Source: Lewinella sp039816955
GTDB lineage: Bacteria; Bacteroidota; Bacteroidia; Chitinophagales; Saprospiraceae
Reading direction: 5' to 3'
Length of the DNA stretch: 38,531 bases
Assembly: GCA_039816955.1 (NCBI GenBank)
Contig: JBCBWU010000049.1
Location: 1 to 38,531, forward strand
In this document: one piece after another, positions 9,901-16,887 of the stretch
Layout: the number at the start of each line of letters is the position of its first letter
Numbering within the stretch: the first letter of the stretch is position 1
Translations under genes and position numbers: made by a program
Notes under the pieces: generated by a model
The model's input: only the letters and a program-made list of their open reading frames with translations
What the model was told of the DNA's origin: nothing
Databases searched by the model: none

Positions 9901-10104
9901 AATTTTATTCACTACCTCCTCTTCTACCTCCTGAGGAGAAGCACCACGGTAAACAACATTAACATTCACAAAAGCAATAGGCTCCGGCGGAAGAAAGTTA
10001 CTCCGCAAACTACTCACGGTGAGCAAGCCTACAATAATGATCAGCCCAACAATGATATCCACAATACGGGGACGTTGGGCCAGAGTACTGATAATCTGCT
10101 TCAT
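6961..10104 (-). CDS. RND efflux permease (AcrB/HAE type)
   Basis: A ~1047-residue inner-membrane proton-drug antiporter. The first helix (VDIIVGLIIIVGLLTV) and the porter-domain start FVNVNVVYRGASPQEVEEEV are typical, and two large periplasmic loops separate the helices. Helix 4 carries the paired acidic residues of the proton relay, GIIVDDGVVVAEN (Asp ~396-397). Helix 10 has GVLINNGLVLL, with Asn where AcrB has Lys940. A TTG 12 bp further upstream also keeps the frame open, but the ATG at 10104 is preferred because it lies 1 bp after the adaptor stop and starts a normal N-terminus. Substrates cannot be deduced. Confidence 0.95.
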   Translation of the reverse strand: MKQIISTLAQRPRIVDIIVGLIIIVGLLTVSSLRSNFLPPEPIAFVNVNVVYRGASPQEVEEEVVNKIEDNLDGISGVLRVTSTSSESFGRVRVELTEDFDANEALQEVTNAVDKITTFPAGIDAPIITKEEILNYTMTLGIVGTSSLSQLKDVAEHVKDELLQSPNLSKVYLSGFPDEEIEVALRESDMRAYKVTFDDIARAIQATNLKASGGELTTDSRNILVRINEQAYYSGGLAEIVVKSSPDGKKVRLAEVANIRDQFVDKPDRTFVNGKPAVILKIFSTSEEDILQNAADLNTYVTNFNASHQGIEAVIVEDKAVSLSDAIGNLVRNAWQGILLVLIVLGLFLDPRIAWWVAFKIPVALLGMFIISSFYDLTINQVSLFGLIVVLGIIVDDGVVVAENIYEKFQQGLSPLRAAVEGTQEVFGAILTSLATTALAFSLFFFLDGQLGDFFSDISFVVCATLFVALLESLFILPVHIARSKTLTTGYQPWKLTQWTNGSLLWFRDKVYSHVIGFFVKFPIAAVVLVVACMYVTIAALGSGMIKGTFFPTIDQDVITAKLELPVGTDESITAQQLTLIEEQVWETNEHFSANRADGNQVINYVERVVGPNGNEGALNIYMLEGDKRGIMSYEIADHIRDLVGPIPEARNLSYGSIAVFGKPVSVALVSPDIEALRDAKNRLRQWLSTRTDLKDVTDTDQQGQPELRLRLTPKATQLGLSEGLIFDQVRKGFFGLEAQSIQRGDDEVKIWVRYDAEDRRTIADIEESRLRLPNGASYPIGELVDIERTTNVAAINHQNGVREIKVEADVANLLVSVPGVLAEAEQTVLAEIKQDYPSMRYTLEGEARLSAKTQNSSQGPSTIVFLLMIGLLLLNFRSVSKTLAVFFMLPFAFVGVAWGTYLHNIPVSIFSVLGMIALWGVLINNGLVLLSTYNEKLAAGLTIKDALIDSALSRFRPIILTTITTVFGLAPLLFNNSISAQFLKPTAIAISYGLIFGTVLTLILLPSLMVILAKLKYWFAKFIRRQADVKAEEQDIVMKEVANQIS

Positions 10105-10105
10105 C

Positions 10106-11254
10106 TTAGCGGACAATTTTGCCGATCACGGGAGTGGGAAAATCATTGAGAATCACCTGGTCACCAGCTGCCAAACCTGAAACAATGACGGAATCAACTT
10201 GGTAGACAACTGGCTCTACCGCTTTACTTTGTACCGCACCGTCCAAAAGAATCAGAACAGTATTATCGCGATTCAAGGCAGAGGTAGGAATAGTATTAAC
10301 ACCCGTGAGTGCCTCCGTCACAGCGCTGGCTTCTAAATACAGGCCTGGCATGACCCCGGCACCGCGAATGCTGAAGTAAAGCGGTACATTCTGGGTATTT
10401 GGGTCAATATTTTCGCTTTTACGAACAAGCTGTGCGGTCCACTCCTGATCACCGCGCTCATCACGGAACATCATTTGTTGACCTACTCGGAGCTTTTGAG
10501 CAACACTAGCTCCTGCCGCTGCTTCAATTTCGTAGTTGGCTCGTGAATTGATCCTCCCGAGTGGCTGACCAGGGTTAATCATACTACCAATGTCAGTCAT
10601 CACCTCTAAAACCTGGCCATTGTAGGGCGCAATAATCTGATACTTAGCCAAACGCTGCTCCAACCCCTTGATCTCATAGTACTGGCTACTGATCTGATAG
10701 GTAGCTAGAAAAAACTTCTCTTGATCACTATTCGGCTTAGGCAGTGGTGCAATCTTGTCCTCGGCATCATAATCCGCAACATATTTAAACCAGGCAGGAT
10801 AACTATCCGGATAGTCGCTCTTGAGGTCGGATAAAATGGTAGTTAAAGCATTCAAAAAGGCGGCTTTACGCGCCTTTACTTGATACTCAAATTCAGATTG
10901 GTCAATCTGTAGCAGAACTTGGCCCGCCTTGAATTTACTACCTACCTTAAATGGTACCGATCCAGCCTTAATGACACCTTGCACTTCGCTGGCGAGTTTA
11001 GATTGGGTAGCTGGCACAACCCGCCCACTGATCGTGGCGTAGGTCGTTGCCGTTGCTGGTGTGATCGTCTGTATATCTAAGCTTGATTTAAGTAGATAAT
11101 CAGCTGCTGTCGGTGCAGCTGTAGGATCCACCTCGCTCGCATCCGACTGAGCAGTACTTTCTGTGCAGCCGATCATAGTAACCACCAGGCTACCAATGGC
11201 CATCCAAATAATCAAGGATCGAAGGCTCCTCAACCGCAAAATAGGAGTGTGCAT
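10106..11254 (-). CDS. RND efflux periplasmic adaptor (MFP/HlyD family)
   Basis: A ~382-residue membrane-fusion protein linking the RND permease to TolC. It starts with a basic, hydrophobic signal (LRSLRSLIIWMAIGSLVV) ending in MIGC, probably a lipoprotein cleavage site that anchors it in the membrane. The lipoyl half-motifs are split around a helical hairpin (residues ~95-190): ISGRVVPATQSKLASEVQG before it and YQIIAPYNGQVLEVMTDIG after. Beta-barrel and membrane-proximal segments follow (SIRGAGVMPGLYLEASAV). The ATG at 11254 is preferred over a TTG at 11278 because it gives a compact signal peptide. First structural gene of the pump, 164 bp after the TetR gene. Confidence 0.93.
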   Translation of the reverse strand: MHTPILRLRSLRSLIIWMAIGSLVVTMIGCTESTAQSDASEVDPTAAPTAADYLLKSSLDIQTITPATATTYATISGRVVPATQSKLASEVQGVIKAGSVPFKVGSKFKAGQVLLQIDQSEFEYQVKARKAAFLNALTTILSDLKSDYPDSYPAWFKYVADYDAEDKIAPLPKPNSDQEKFFLATYQISSQYYEIKGLEQRLAKYQIIAPYNGQVLEVMTDIGSMINPGQPLGRINSRANYEIEAAAGASVAQKLRVGQQMMFRDERGDQEWTAQLVRKSENIDPNTQNVPLYFSIRGAGVMPGLYLEASAVTEALTGVNTIPTSALNRDNTVLILLDGAVQSKAVEPVVYQVDSVIVSGLAAGDQVILNDFPTPVIGKIVR

Positions 11255-11297
11255 AAGTATCGTTTTCACATTGAGCAATTAGTAATGATACCTAAAC

Positions 11298-11310
11298 TGA
11301 CCGGTGGTCA
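11298..11310. promoter_or_regulatory. Palindromic candidate operator for the TetR regulator
   Basis: TGACCGGTGGTCA is an inverted repeat (TGACC-ggt-GGTCA) in the 164-bp gap between the TetR gene and the adaptor gene, ~44 bp upstream of the adaptor ATG. TetR repressors commonly bind such short palindromes next to the efflux genes they control. The assignment is by position and symmetry only. Confidence 0.5.
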
Positions 11311-11418
11311 TTTTGTTGAAAAAAACAGCTACTTATTTTCTACGGATGTGCAGAAACAAGACTCAATGAGCTATTAATCAGATATTTACCTTCGTAAAAA
11401 AATAAAGCTAGAAAAGCC

Positions 11419-12030
11419 TTATTTCACCTTCAGTCCATCAATTAGAAGTTCGACAAAAGTATGGAATACAGCGTCTGGCGAACGCTTGGTATATTCTGCT
11501 ACGTGGTGTGATTTACTAGAAAAGAGGTGCATCATCCCAACATTAGTTCCCCACATAATAAAGGAGAGCGAAGCAGCATCAACATCATGGCGAATCAGCT
11601 GCTTTTTTTGACCGTCGTCAACAACGTCAACTACCAACTTTGAAATATCTAGGCTACTTTGCATCAAGGCCGGCGTTTCCTGTAAACCCGTATTGGCTTC
11701 GTAGAAAGAGACCAGATCAGCGTAGAGCAATTCATTCCTGAAAAAATCAAGACAAGCCCAACAGATAGCTCGCAGCTGCTCAAGCGGTTGTTCTGGATGC
11801 TGCTGTATTGCTTGTTGAAAATGATGGAGGAGCTTACGACGGGATTTGATAGTGAGCTCCCCAATGATAGCTTCCTTACTATCAAAATACAGATACAATG
11901 TCCCCTTAGCCACCTGCGCAACTCGTGCAACCTTATTCATTGATAGCTGATCCATGCCTTCCTCTAGCATAATCTGCTCAGCTGCCTGTAGGATAAGGCC
12001 GTGTTTGTCTTTTGCTACGTCTAGACTCAT
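11419..12030 (-). CDS. TetR/AcrR-family transcriptional regulator
   Basis: A 203-residue repressor. The N-terminal helix-turn-helix (residues ~10-57) is textbook TetR: ILQAAEQIMLEEGMDQLSMN, then KVARVAQVAKGTLYLYFDSK. The C-terminal ~140 residues are helical and form the ligand-binding and dimer domain, where members differ. It heads the adaptor - permease - TolC operon on the same strand, so it very likely represses that pump and is released by a pump substrate. A -7 box lies ~48 bp upstream, and a candidate operator lies between it and the adaptor gene rather than at its own promoter. Confidence 0.93.
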   Translation of the reverse strand: MSLDVAKDKHGLILQAAEQIMLEEGMDQLSMNKVARVAQVAKGTLYLYFDSKEAIIGELTIKSRRKLLHHFQQAIQQHPEQPLEQLRAICWACLDFFRNELLYADLVSFYEANTGLQETPALMQSSLDISKLVVDVVDDGQKKQLIRHDVDAASLSFIMWGTNVGMMHLFSSKSHHVAEYTKRSPDAVFHTFVELLIDGLKVK

Positions 12031-12077
12031 CGAAGCTGGTTTTGTGCCGAGATTGACATTTGAGGGTAAACAGTCTC

Positions 12078-12085
12078 CAAAACTA
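12078..12085 (-). promoter_or_regulatory. Candidate -7 box for the TetR-efflux operon
   Basis: The minus strand reads TAGTTTTG, a perfect match to the Bacteroidota -7 consensus TAnnTTTG, about 48 bp upstream of the TetR start. No convincing -33 TTG is visible at the right distance. Confidence 0.45.
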
Positions 12086-12179
12086 ATAAGTTTTTAAATG
12101 AACTCCTGATCTCCAACTTATACCAATCCCTAGCTCCACACAAACTGGGTTCATTCTTACTCCATCCCCCACAATTCCC

Positions 12180-12187
12180 TATCTTTG
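12180..12187 (+). promoter_or_regulatory. Candidate -7 box for pheT
   Basis: TATCTTTG matches the Bacteroidota -7 consensus perfectly and sits 80 bp upstream of the pheT ATG, in the divergent gap between tetR and pheT. Transcription would start near 12194, placing the hairpin at 12195-12236 at the very 5' end of the message. Confidence 0.6.
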
Positions 12188-12194
12188 CCGCCTA

Positions 12195-12236
12195 AATTCG
12201 CAGCCGTAGTGGAACTTTGTATTGTTCCCGCGAATT
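12195..12236 (+). promoter_or_regulatory. Hairpin at the 5' end of the pheT leader
   Basis: AATTCGC (12195-12201) pairs with GCGAATT (12230-12236), and inside it GGAAC (12211-12215) pairs with GTTCC (12224-12228) around an 8-nt loop. Starting right at the predicted transcript start, it could stabilise the message or regulate it. No leader peptide or T-run is visible, so classical attenuation is not supported. Confidence 0.45.
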
Positions 12237-12267
12237 GTGATAGCTAATAGCAAAGATTAAACGGATC

Positions 12268-14718
12268 ATGCAGGTATCTCTCAGTTGGCTTCGCCAATAT
12301 ATCGACACGAAAGACCTTAGCCCCGACGCCGTTGGTGATATCCTCACCAGTACCGGGCTAGAAGTGGAAGGAATGGAAGAAATTGAAACTATTCCGGGTG
12401 GCCTCCGCGGCTTGGTGATCGGAGAAGTAAAAGAGTGTGGGAAGCACCCAAATGCTGACCGCCTTTCCGTGACTAAAGTAGACGTAGGTGGCGAAGAGTT
12501 GCTTTCCATTGTTTGTGGTGCACCTAATGTGGCAGCCGGTCAAAAAGTAGTAGTTGCCACCGTCGGCACCGAGCTTCACCCTACCGAAGGTGATCCCTTT
12601 AAAATTAAGAAAGGTAAAATTCGTGGCGAGGTATCCGAAGGCATGATCTGCGCTGAGGATGAAATTGGCTTGGGCCACGATCACGATGGTATCATTGTAC
12701 TCCCCGCCGATGCGCAAGTTGGCCAAGCAGCCCGTGATTTCTACGGCGTAGAAACAGATTACGTTTACGAAATTGGCCTAACGCCTAACCGCTCTGATGC
12801 CACCAACCACTTGGGAGTTGCTTACGACCTGGCGGCAGTGCTACGTATTAACCACGGCTATACCGATGATGTTACACCGCCTTCCGTTGATGGCTTCAAA
12901 GTAGATCGTACCGATCTGGCCGTCCCCGTTGAAGTACGCAATACTGAGGCTTGCCCTCGCTACTCTGGTGTTACCATCACCGACCTACAGATCAAAGAAT
13001 CGCCGGACTGGCTAAAGGCTCGCTTGAACGCCGTCGGCGTTCGCCCCATCAATAATGTGGTAGATATCACCAACTTTGTGTTACACGAATTGGGTCAACC
13101 ACTGCACGCCTTTGACCTGAACGAAATCAGCGGGGGTAAAATCATCGTAGAGACCCTACCAGCTAAAACGAAATTCCTTTCATTAGACGAAATCGAGCGC
13201 GAACTACACGAGGAGGACCTCATGATTTGCGACGGAGAGGAAAACGGGATGTGTATTGGTGGCGTCTTTGGTGGTATCAAGTCAGGTGTAAAAGATGGCA
13301 CTACTACCATCTTTTTAGAGTCTGCTCACTTTGATGCGGAGTGGATTCGCCGCACCAGTATGCGCCATAACCTGCGTACGGATGCCGCTAAGGTATTCGA
13401 AAAAGGCAGTGATCCCAACATCACTGTTTTCGCTTTGAAGCGGGCGGCCCTGCTCATGCAAGAGCTCGCGGGAGGTGTAATCGCTTCCGAAATCATTGAT
13501 ATTTATCCAGCGGTTAAAGCGCCAGCCCAGATTGAGGTAAGGTACCAGCGTATCAATGAGCTCATCGGTGTAGCAATCACCAAGGAGCAAGTGCACGCCA
13601 TTTTGGGTGCAATGGGCATGAATATCCTCAAGCATGATGATAGCCGCTTCACCGTAGAAGTTCCTACTAATAAGGCGGACGTACTTCGTGAAGTGGATGT
13701 AATTGAAGAAATTCTACGCATCTACGGCTTCAACAATGTGCCTATTCCAACGCATATCACTACCAGCATGGCCGTGGTGGCACATCCCAGCCCCACACTG
13801 GTACGCAACCTGGTAAGTGACCTACTAGTAGGACAAGGCTTCAACGAAATGATGGCCCTGAGTTTATCAGAGTCACGCTATTATACTGGAGAACACAGTA
13901 TTGTTCCCGAAGCAGATCTGGTTTACGTAAACAACACCTCCAACGTACACCTCGACATTATGCGTCCGCATATGCTCTACAGTGGCCTGGAGGCCATCCT
14001 GCGCAACCAAAACCGCCAGGAAAACGATATCCGGTTTTTCGAATTCGGCCGTAGCTACCGCAAAACGGAGGAGGACTTCGAGGAAGTTAATCGCCTTACC
14101 CTGTTTTTGACGGGCCGCCGCCAGGCCGAGAGTTGGTTAGCTGATGATCAAGCATTAGTGAGTTACTACGGCTTGAAAGCCTATGTGAATAATGTAATGG
14201 CTCGCTTGGGCATTGGTGGCTATCAGCAAGAGACCGTTTCAGAGGATGCCACCTTGGCCTATGGTACACGCTACTTCCGTGGCCCACGTGAGTTGGTTCG
14301 CTACGGACGTGTACAAAGCAAATTGCTGAAAGAAATGGATATCCGTGGGGAAGTCTTCTACGCGGACTTCAATTGGGACAATACCTTTAAGGCCTTGCCG
14401 AAGAAGCGCATTCAGTTCTCAGAGCTGAATAAATACCCAAGTATGCGCCGCGATTTGGCGCTGGTGGTTAATCAATCGGTGAAGTTTAGCGAGGTAGCTG
14501 CAATTGCTGGCAAAACCGCGAAAAAACTGTTGCGCGAAGCCAACCTCTTCGACGTTTACGTAAATGATGAGCAACTTGGTGCCGGCAAGAAGTCGTATGC
14601 CGTTAGTTTCATCTTCGAAGACCTTACGCGTACCCTTAAAGTGAAGGAGATCGATAAGGTGATGAACCAGATCATTCAGCAATGTGAGACCAAATTGGGG
14701 GCACAGATTCGCCGATAA
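12268..14718 (+). CDS. pheT: Phenylalanine-tRNA ligase beta subunit
   Basis: An 816-residue subunit of the alpha2-beta2 enzyme that charges tRNA-Phe in the cytoplasm. Domains in order: a tRNA-binding EMAP/OB fold (residues ~40-150, VIGEVKECGKHPNADRLSVT), the B3/B4 editing domain (~210-380, RYSGVTITDLQI, VVDITNFVLHELGQPLHAFD), the B5 domain (~405-475), a catalytic-like core (~490-690) and a C-terminal ferredoxin-like anticodon-binding domain (~720-815, KYPSMRRDLALVVNQ). Length is normal. pheS is not adjacent, so the two subunits are encoded apart. It appears to be transcribed alone from the -7 box at 12180 and ended by the hairpin at 14784. Confidence 0.98.
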   Translation: MQVSLSWLRQYIDTKDLSPDAVGDILTSTGLEVEGMEEIETIPGGLRGLVIGEVKECGKHPNADRLSVTKVDVGGEELLSIVCGAPNVAAGQKVVVATVGTELHPTEGDPFKIKKGKIRGEVSEGMICAEDEIGLGHDHDGIIVLPADAQVGQAARDFYGVETDYVYEIGLTPNRSDATNHLGVAYDLAAVLRINHGYTDDVTPPSVDGFKVDRTDLAVPVEVRNTEACPRYSGVTITDLQIKESPDWLKARLNAVGVRPINNVVDITNFVLHELGQPLHAFDLNEISGGKIIVETLPAKTKFLSLDEIERELHEEDLMICDGEENGMCIGGVFGGIKSGVKDGTTTIFLESAHFDAEWIRRTSMRHNLRTDAAKVFEKGSDPNITVFALKRAALLMQELAGGVIASEIIDIYPAVKAPAQIEVRYQRINELIGVAITKEQVHAILGAMGMNILKHDDSRFTVEVPTNKADVLREVDVIEEILRIYGFNNVPIPTHITTSMAVVAHPSPTLVRNLVSDLLVGQGFNEMMALSLSESRYYTGEHSIVPEADLVYVNNTSNVHLDIMRPHMLYSGLEAILRNQNRQENDIRFFEFGRSYRKTEEDFEEVNRLTLFLTGRRQAESWLADDQALVSYYGLKAYVNNVMARLGIGGYQQETVSEDATLAYGTRYFRGPRELVRYGRVQSKLLKEMDIRGEVFYADFNWDNTFKALPKKRIQFSELNKYPSMRRDLALVVNQSVKFSEVAAIAGKTAKKLLREANLFDVYVNDEQLGAGKKSYAVSFIFEDLTRTLKVKEIDKVMNQIIQQCETKLGAQIRR

Positions 14719-14783
14719 ACGGAAAGGTCTTAAGTAAAAGAATCACGCCTTCGCAAAATGCTTCGGCGGGCAAAAAATTAAAG

Positions 14784-14818
14784 GGGTAGAGGGACATGGC
14801 GTCCGTTCTACCCTTTCT
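14784..14818. terminator. Terminator between pheT and the barrel protein gene
   Basis: GGGTAGA (14784-14790) pairs with TCTACCC (14807-14813), with an inner GGAC/GTCC stem and a short loop. On the plus strand TTTCTTG follows; on the minus strand a TTTAATTTTTTG stretch follows. It lies between convergent genes and could serve both. Confidence 0.65.
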
Positions 14819-14848
14819 TGTACTAGCAATCTCTTCCCAGCAAAGGCC

Positions 14849-16252
14849 TTATAACTTTCTTCTAAATCGATATTGCAGGCCCACTTGCATACCAAGGCTT
14901 TGGTATTGCTGCCCTACATCTACCCGCAGGAACTCCGGACTTTGCACAAACTGGGTATTTAAGTATAGATAGGTGGTAGGTAAAAGCTGGTACTGCACTC
15001 CAACTCGCATAGTGTATCCCCAACGCCGCTTGAGGGCTATTTCCGGTTCGTCGTTTATACTAACGGGAAAACCTTCACTGATCCGGCCCTGGTACTGCGA
15101 GCGTAGCAAGTAGTTGACACCTGCGGTGAGCTCAATATCCCAACGCCGCTTAGGAAAGCGATAGGCCAGTAAAAGGGGAATTTGATAATAGGATACTTGG
15201 TTGTTGTGCAGCACCTGCCTGTTCACCAGCTGCGTGTACACTCCTGGTCCGCTAAGAAATAGTGTATCACCGCTGGGTTTTACGAAGTAACGCGCCCGTT
15301 CGTTGGTTTGGATAAATGTATCCTCCCGAACGACGCCATCAAAGTTGAATTGCTCATGTAGCTGGCTGTAGCCCAAACCAGTACTCAGGCTAAGGCCCGA
15401 ATGGTGGCGGTAGCCTGCTTCTAGCTGTATATTCCAAGCTGCTTGAGGATTTAAACGCTCGCTGTTTTGTCTACGATATTCCACAATTCCGGGTTCCACC
15501 GCTGTGAAATCATCCTTTCGCTGTAGGGTTCCCGCGCCTGCCAGCAAGTTTACAAACACACCTTGGTCATCAGAACGGAGTGGGCGAGTCATGCTCACTT
15601 CTGTTAAGGCACTGAGTGGAGCTTCGGCGGCTTTCTCTCGTTCTACCATCGCCGTTTTCAGCAAGAGTGTTTGCGTAACCGTCATCTTTTCACGATTAGC
15701 TACGCTATTGGTAGAAGTCTTAATCTTTATAGCATTGGAAACTTTGGCAACATCACTTTTTGTGGAAGCTCTCACAACGCCCAGGGCTTTATTTGTTTCG
15801 TTTCCTAAGTGCTCTAATGATTGATGATATAACTGCCCTACGGTTGGGGAGGCAGGAGTGTGGGATGGAATGAAACGCTGGTTGTGATACGATGATGTGG
15901 TCGTAGCTGCAAACAACTCGGTTTGGGGTGATAGAGCGACTGCTTCCTGTACCTCCACTTGCGAGCTACTCACCTGTGGCTCCTCCTTTGCGGAGGTAAT
16001 ATCGTTATCCGGGGGCATGACCTCTGGAGCTTGCTCCGCGAGAGATTGCTCGATTGCAGTATCCGTTTGTAGCCACTGAGATAATTCTTCCCAACAAGCA
16101 GGAACAAAAAGCAGCGGTAAAAGCACCCACCAGTACCGCAGGAAACGGCTCTTAGGGCGGGGCAGTTTTGGTTCCAGCTCTTCCCAGAGTGCTTCTTTGT
16201 CCCAATCGACGCGGAACCGCTGCAGTTTATGTTTAAAGTGATTATCCATCAT
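14849..16252 (-). CDS. Membrane-anchored protein with C-terminal beta-barrel-like domain
   Basis: A 467-residue protein, third gene of the ECF sigma operon. Residues 1-37 are charged (WDKEALWEELEPKLPRP) and would be cytoplasmic. One hydrophobic helix follows (~38-54, RYWWVLLPLLFVPACW). Residues ~55-225 are polar, low-complexity and rich in Ser/Thr/Glu. Residues ~230-467 look like an outer-membrane beta-barrel of the PorT/OmpA-like kind: alternating strands such as LEAGYRHHSGLSLSTGLGYS and TMRVGVQYQL, ending in VGLQYRFRRKL. There is no ordinary signal peptide. Its position 21 bp after a sigma factor suggests an anti-sigma-like role for the N-terminal part, but no known anti-sigma domain is visible. 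Confidence 0.7.
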   Translation of the reverse strand: MMDNHFKHKLQRFRVDWDKEALWEELEPKLPRPKSRFLRYWWVLLPLLFVPACWEELSQWLQTDTAIEQSLAEQAPEVMPPDNDITSAKEEPQVSSSQVEVQEAVALSPQTELFAATTTSSYHNQRFIPSHTPASPTVGQLYHQSLEHLGNETNKALGVVRASTKSDVAKVSNAIKIKTSTNSVANREKMTVTQTLLLKTAMVEREKAAEAPLSALTEVSMTRPLRSDDQGVFVNLLAGAGTLQRKDDFTAVEPGIVEYRRQNSERLNPQAAWNIQLEAGYRHHSGLSLSTGLGYSQLHEQFNFDGVVREDTFIQTNERARYFVKPSGDTLFLSGPGVYTQLVNRQVLHNNQVSYYQIPLLLAYRFPKRRWDIELTAGVNYLLRSQYQGRISEGFPVSINDEPEIALKRRWGYTMRVGVQYQLLPTTYLYLNTQFVQSPEFLRVDVGQQYQSLGMQVGLQYRFRRKL

Positions 16253-16273
16253 TCTTCGTTTCCTCCCCTGGCA

Positions 16274-16873
16274 TTAAGATCGTTGTTGTAACATGCCATT
16301 GGGGTGATCATACCTGTACTGTTTTCTAATTTTCTCCCGTAGCAATTGTTTTGCCCGGGTCAACTGTGAGCGGGACGTGCTCGCGCTAATACCCATCACC
16401 TTGGCAATCTCATCGTGGCGAAATCCTTCGATGATGTACATATTGAATATCATTCGTGAACCTACCGGCAACTGCTGGAGCAAACGCAGAATATCTTCTA
16501 CTTCCAGTTTATCAATCGCCAAATTCTCCGTGCTCAGTTCGCGCATCAGGCCCGGTGTTTCGGCGTAGATCATCCTGCGGTGTCGCCGATAATTTTCTAC
16601 CGCTTTATTGATGAGTATCCGGCTCATCCAGCCTTTGAAAGAGCCCTTATTGAGCTTAAATGACTTAATAGATTCAAATACCTTGAGGAAGGTATCATGC
16701 ACCAAATCCCTAGCCATGGCCTGGTCCCTGCTGTAGCGGACGGCCAAACTCATAAGATCATCAGCAAACTGCACATACAGTTCTTGCTGGGCCGCTCGAT
16801 CTTGCTTCTGACAAGCTTTGATGAGCCGATTTAATTGATCTTTCTGACCTGCCTTTTTCATTCGTTTAGGCAT
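16274..16873 (-). CDS. ECF-type RNA polymerase sigma factor
   Basis: A 199-residue sigma-70 family factor with only regions 2 and 4. Region 2 covers residues ~25-100 (RDLVHDTFLKVFESIKSF, GWMSRILINKAVENYRRH). Region 4 covers ~125-185 and holds the helix-turn-helix that reads the -35 element (LPVGSRMIFNMYIIEGFRHD, then EIAKVMGISASTSRSQLTRA). It lies between a lipoprotein gene (14 bp upstream) and a membrane/barrel protein gene (21 bp downstream), all on the minus strand. Bacteroidota ECF factors usually work with a membrane partner encoded next door; the downstream product is the likely one. The signal it responds to is unknown. Confidence 0.94.
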   Translation of the reverse strand: MPKRMKKAGQKDQLNRLIKACQKQDRAAQQELYVQFADDLMSLAVRYSRDQAMARDLVHDTFLKVFESIKSFKLNKGSFKGWMSRILINKAVENYRRHRRMIYAETPGLMRELSTENLAIDKLEVEDILRLLQQLPVGSRMIFNMYIIEGFRHDEIAKVMGISASTSRSQLTRAKQLLREKIRKQYRYDHPNGMLQQRS

Positions 16874-16887
16874 GAAATGAGTTGCTA

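Noticed and set aside
9634..10149. 171-codon plus-strand open frame inside the RND gene
   Set aside because: It is the antisense of a well-supported permease gene and has no recognisable domain.
14849..16252. Calling the sigma-linked protein a classical anti-sigma factor
   Set aside because: No FecR, zinc-finger or other known anti-sigma domain is visible; only the position suggests it.
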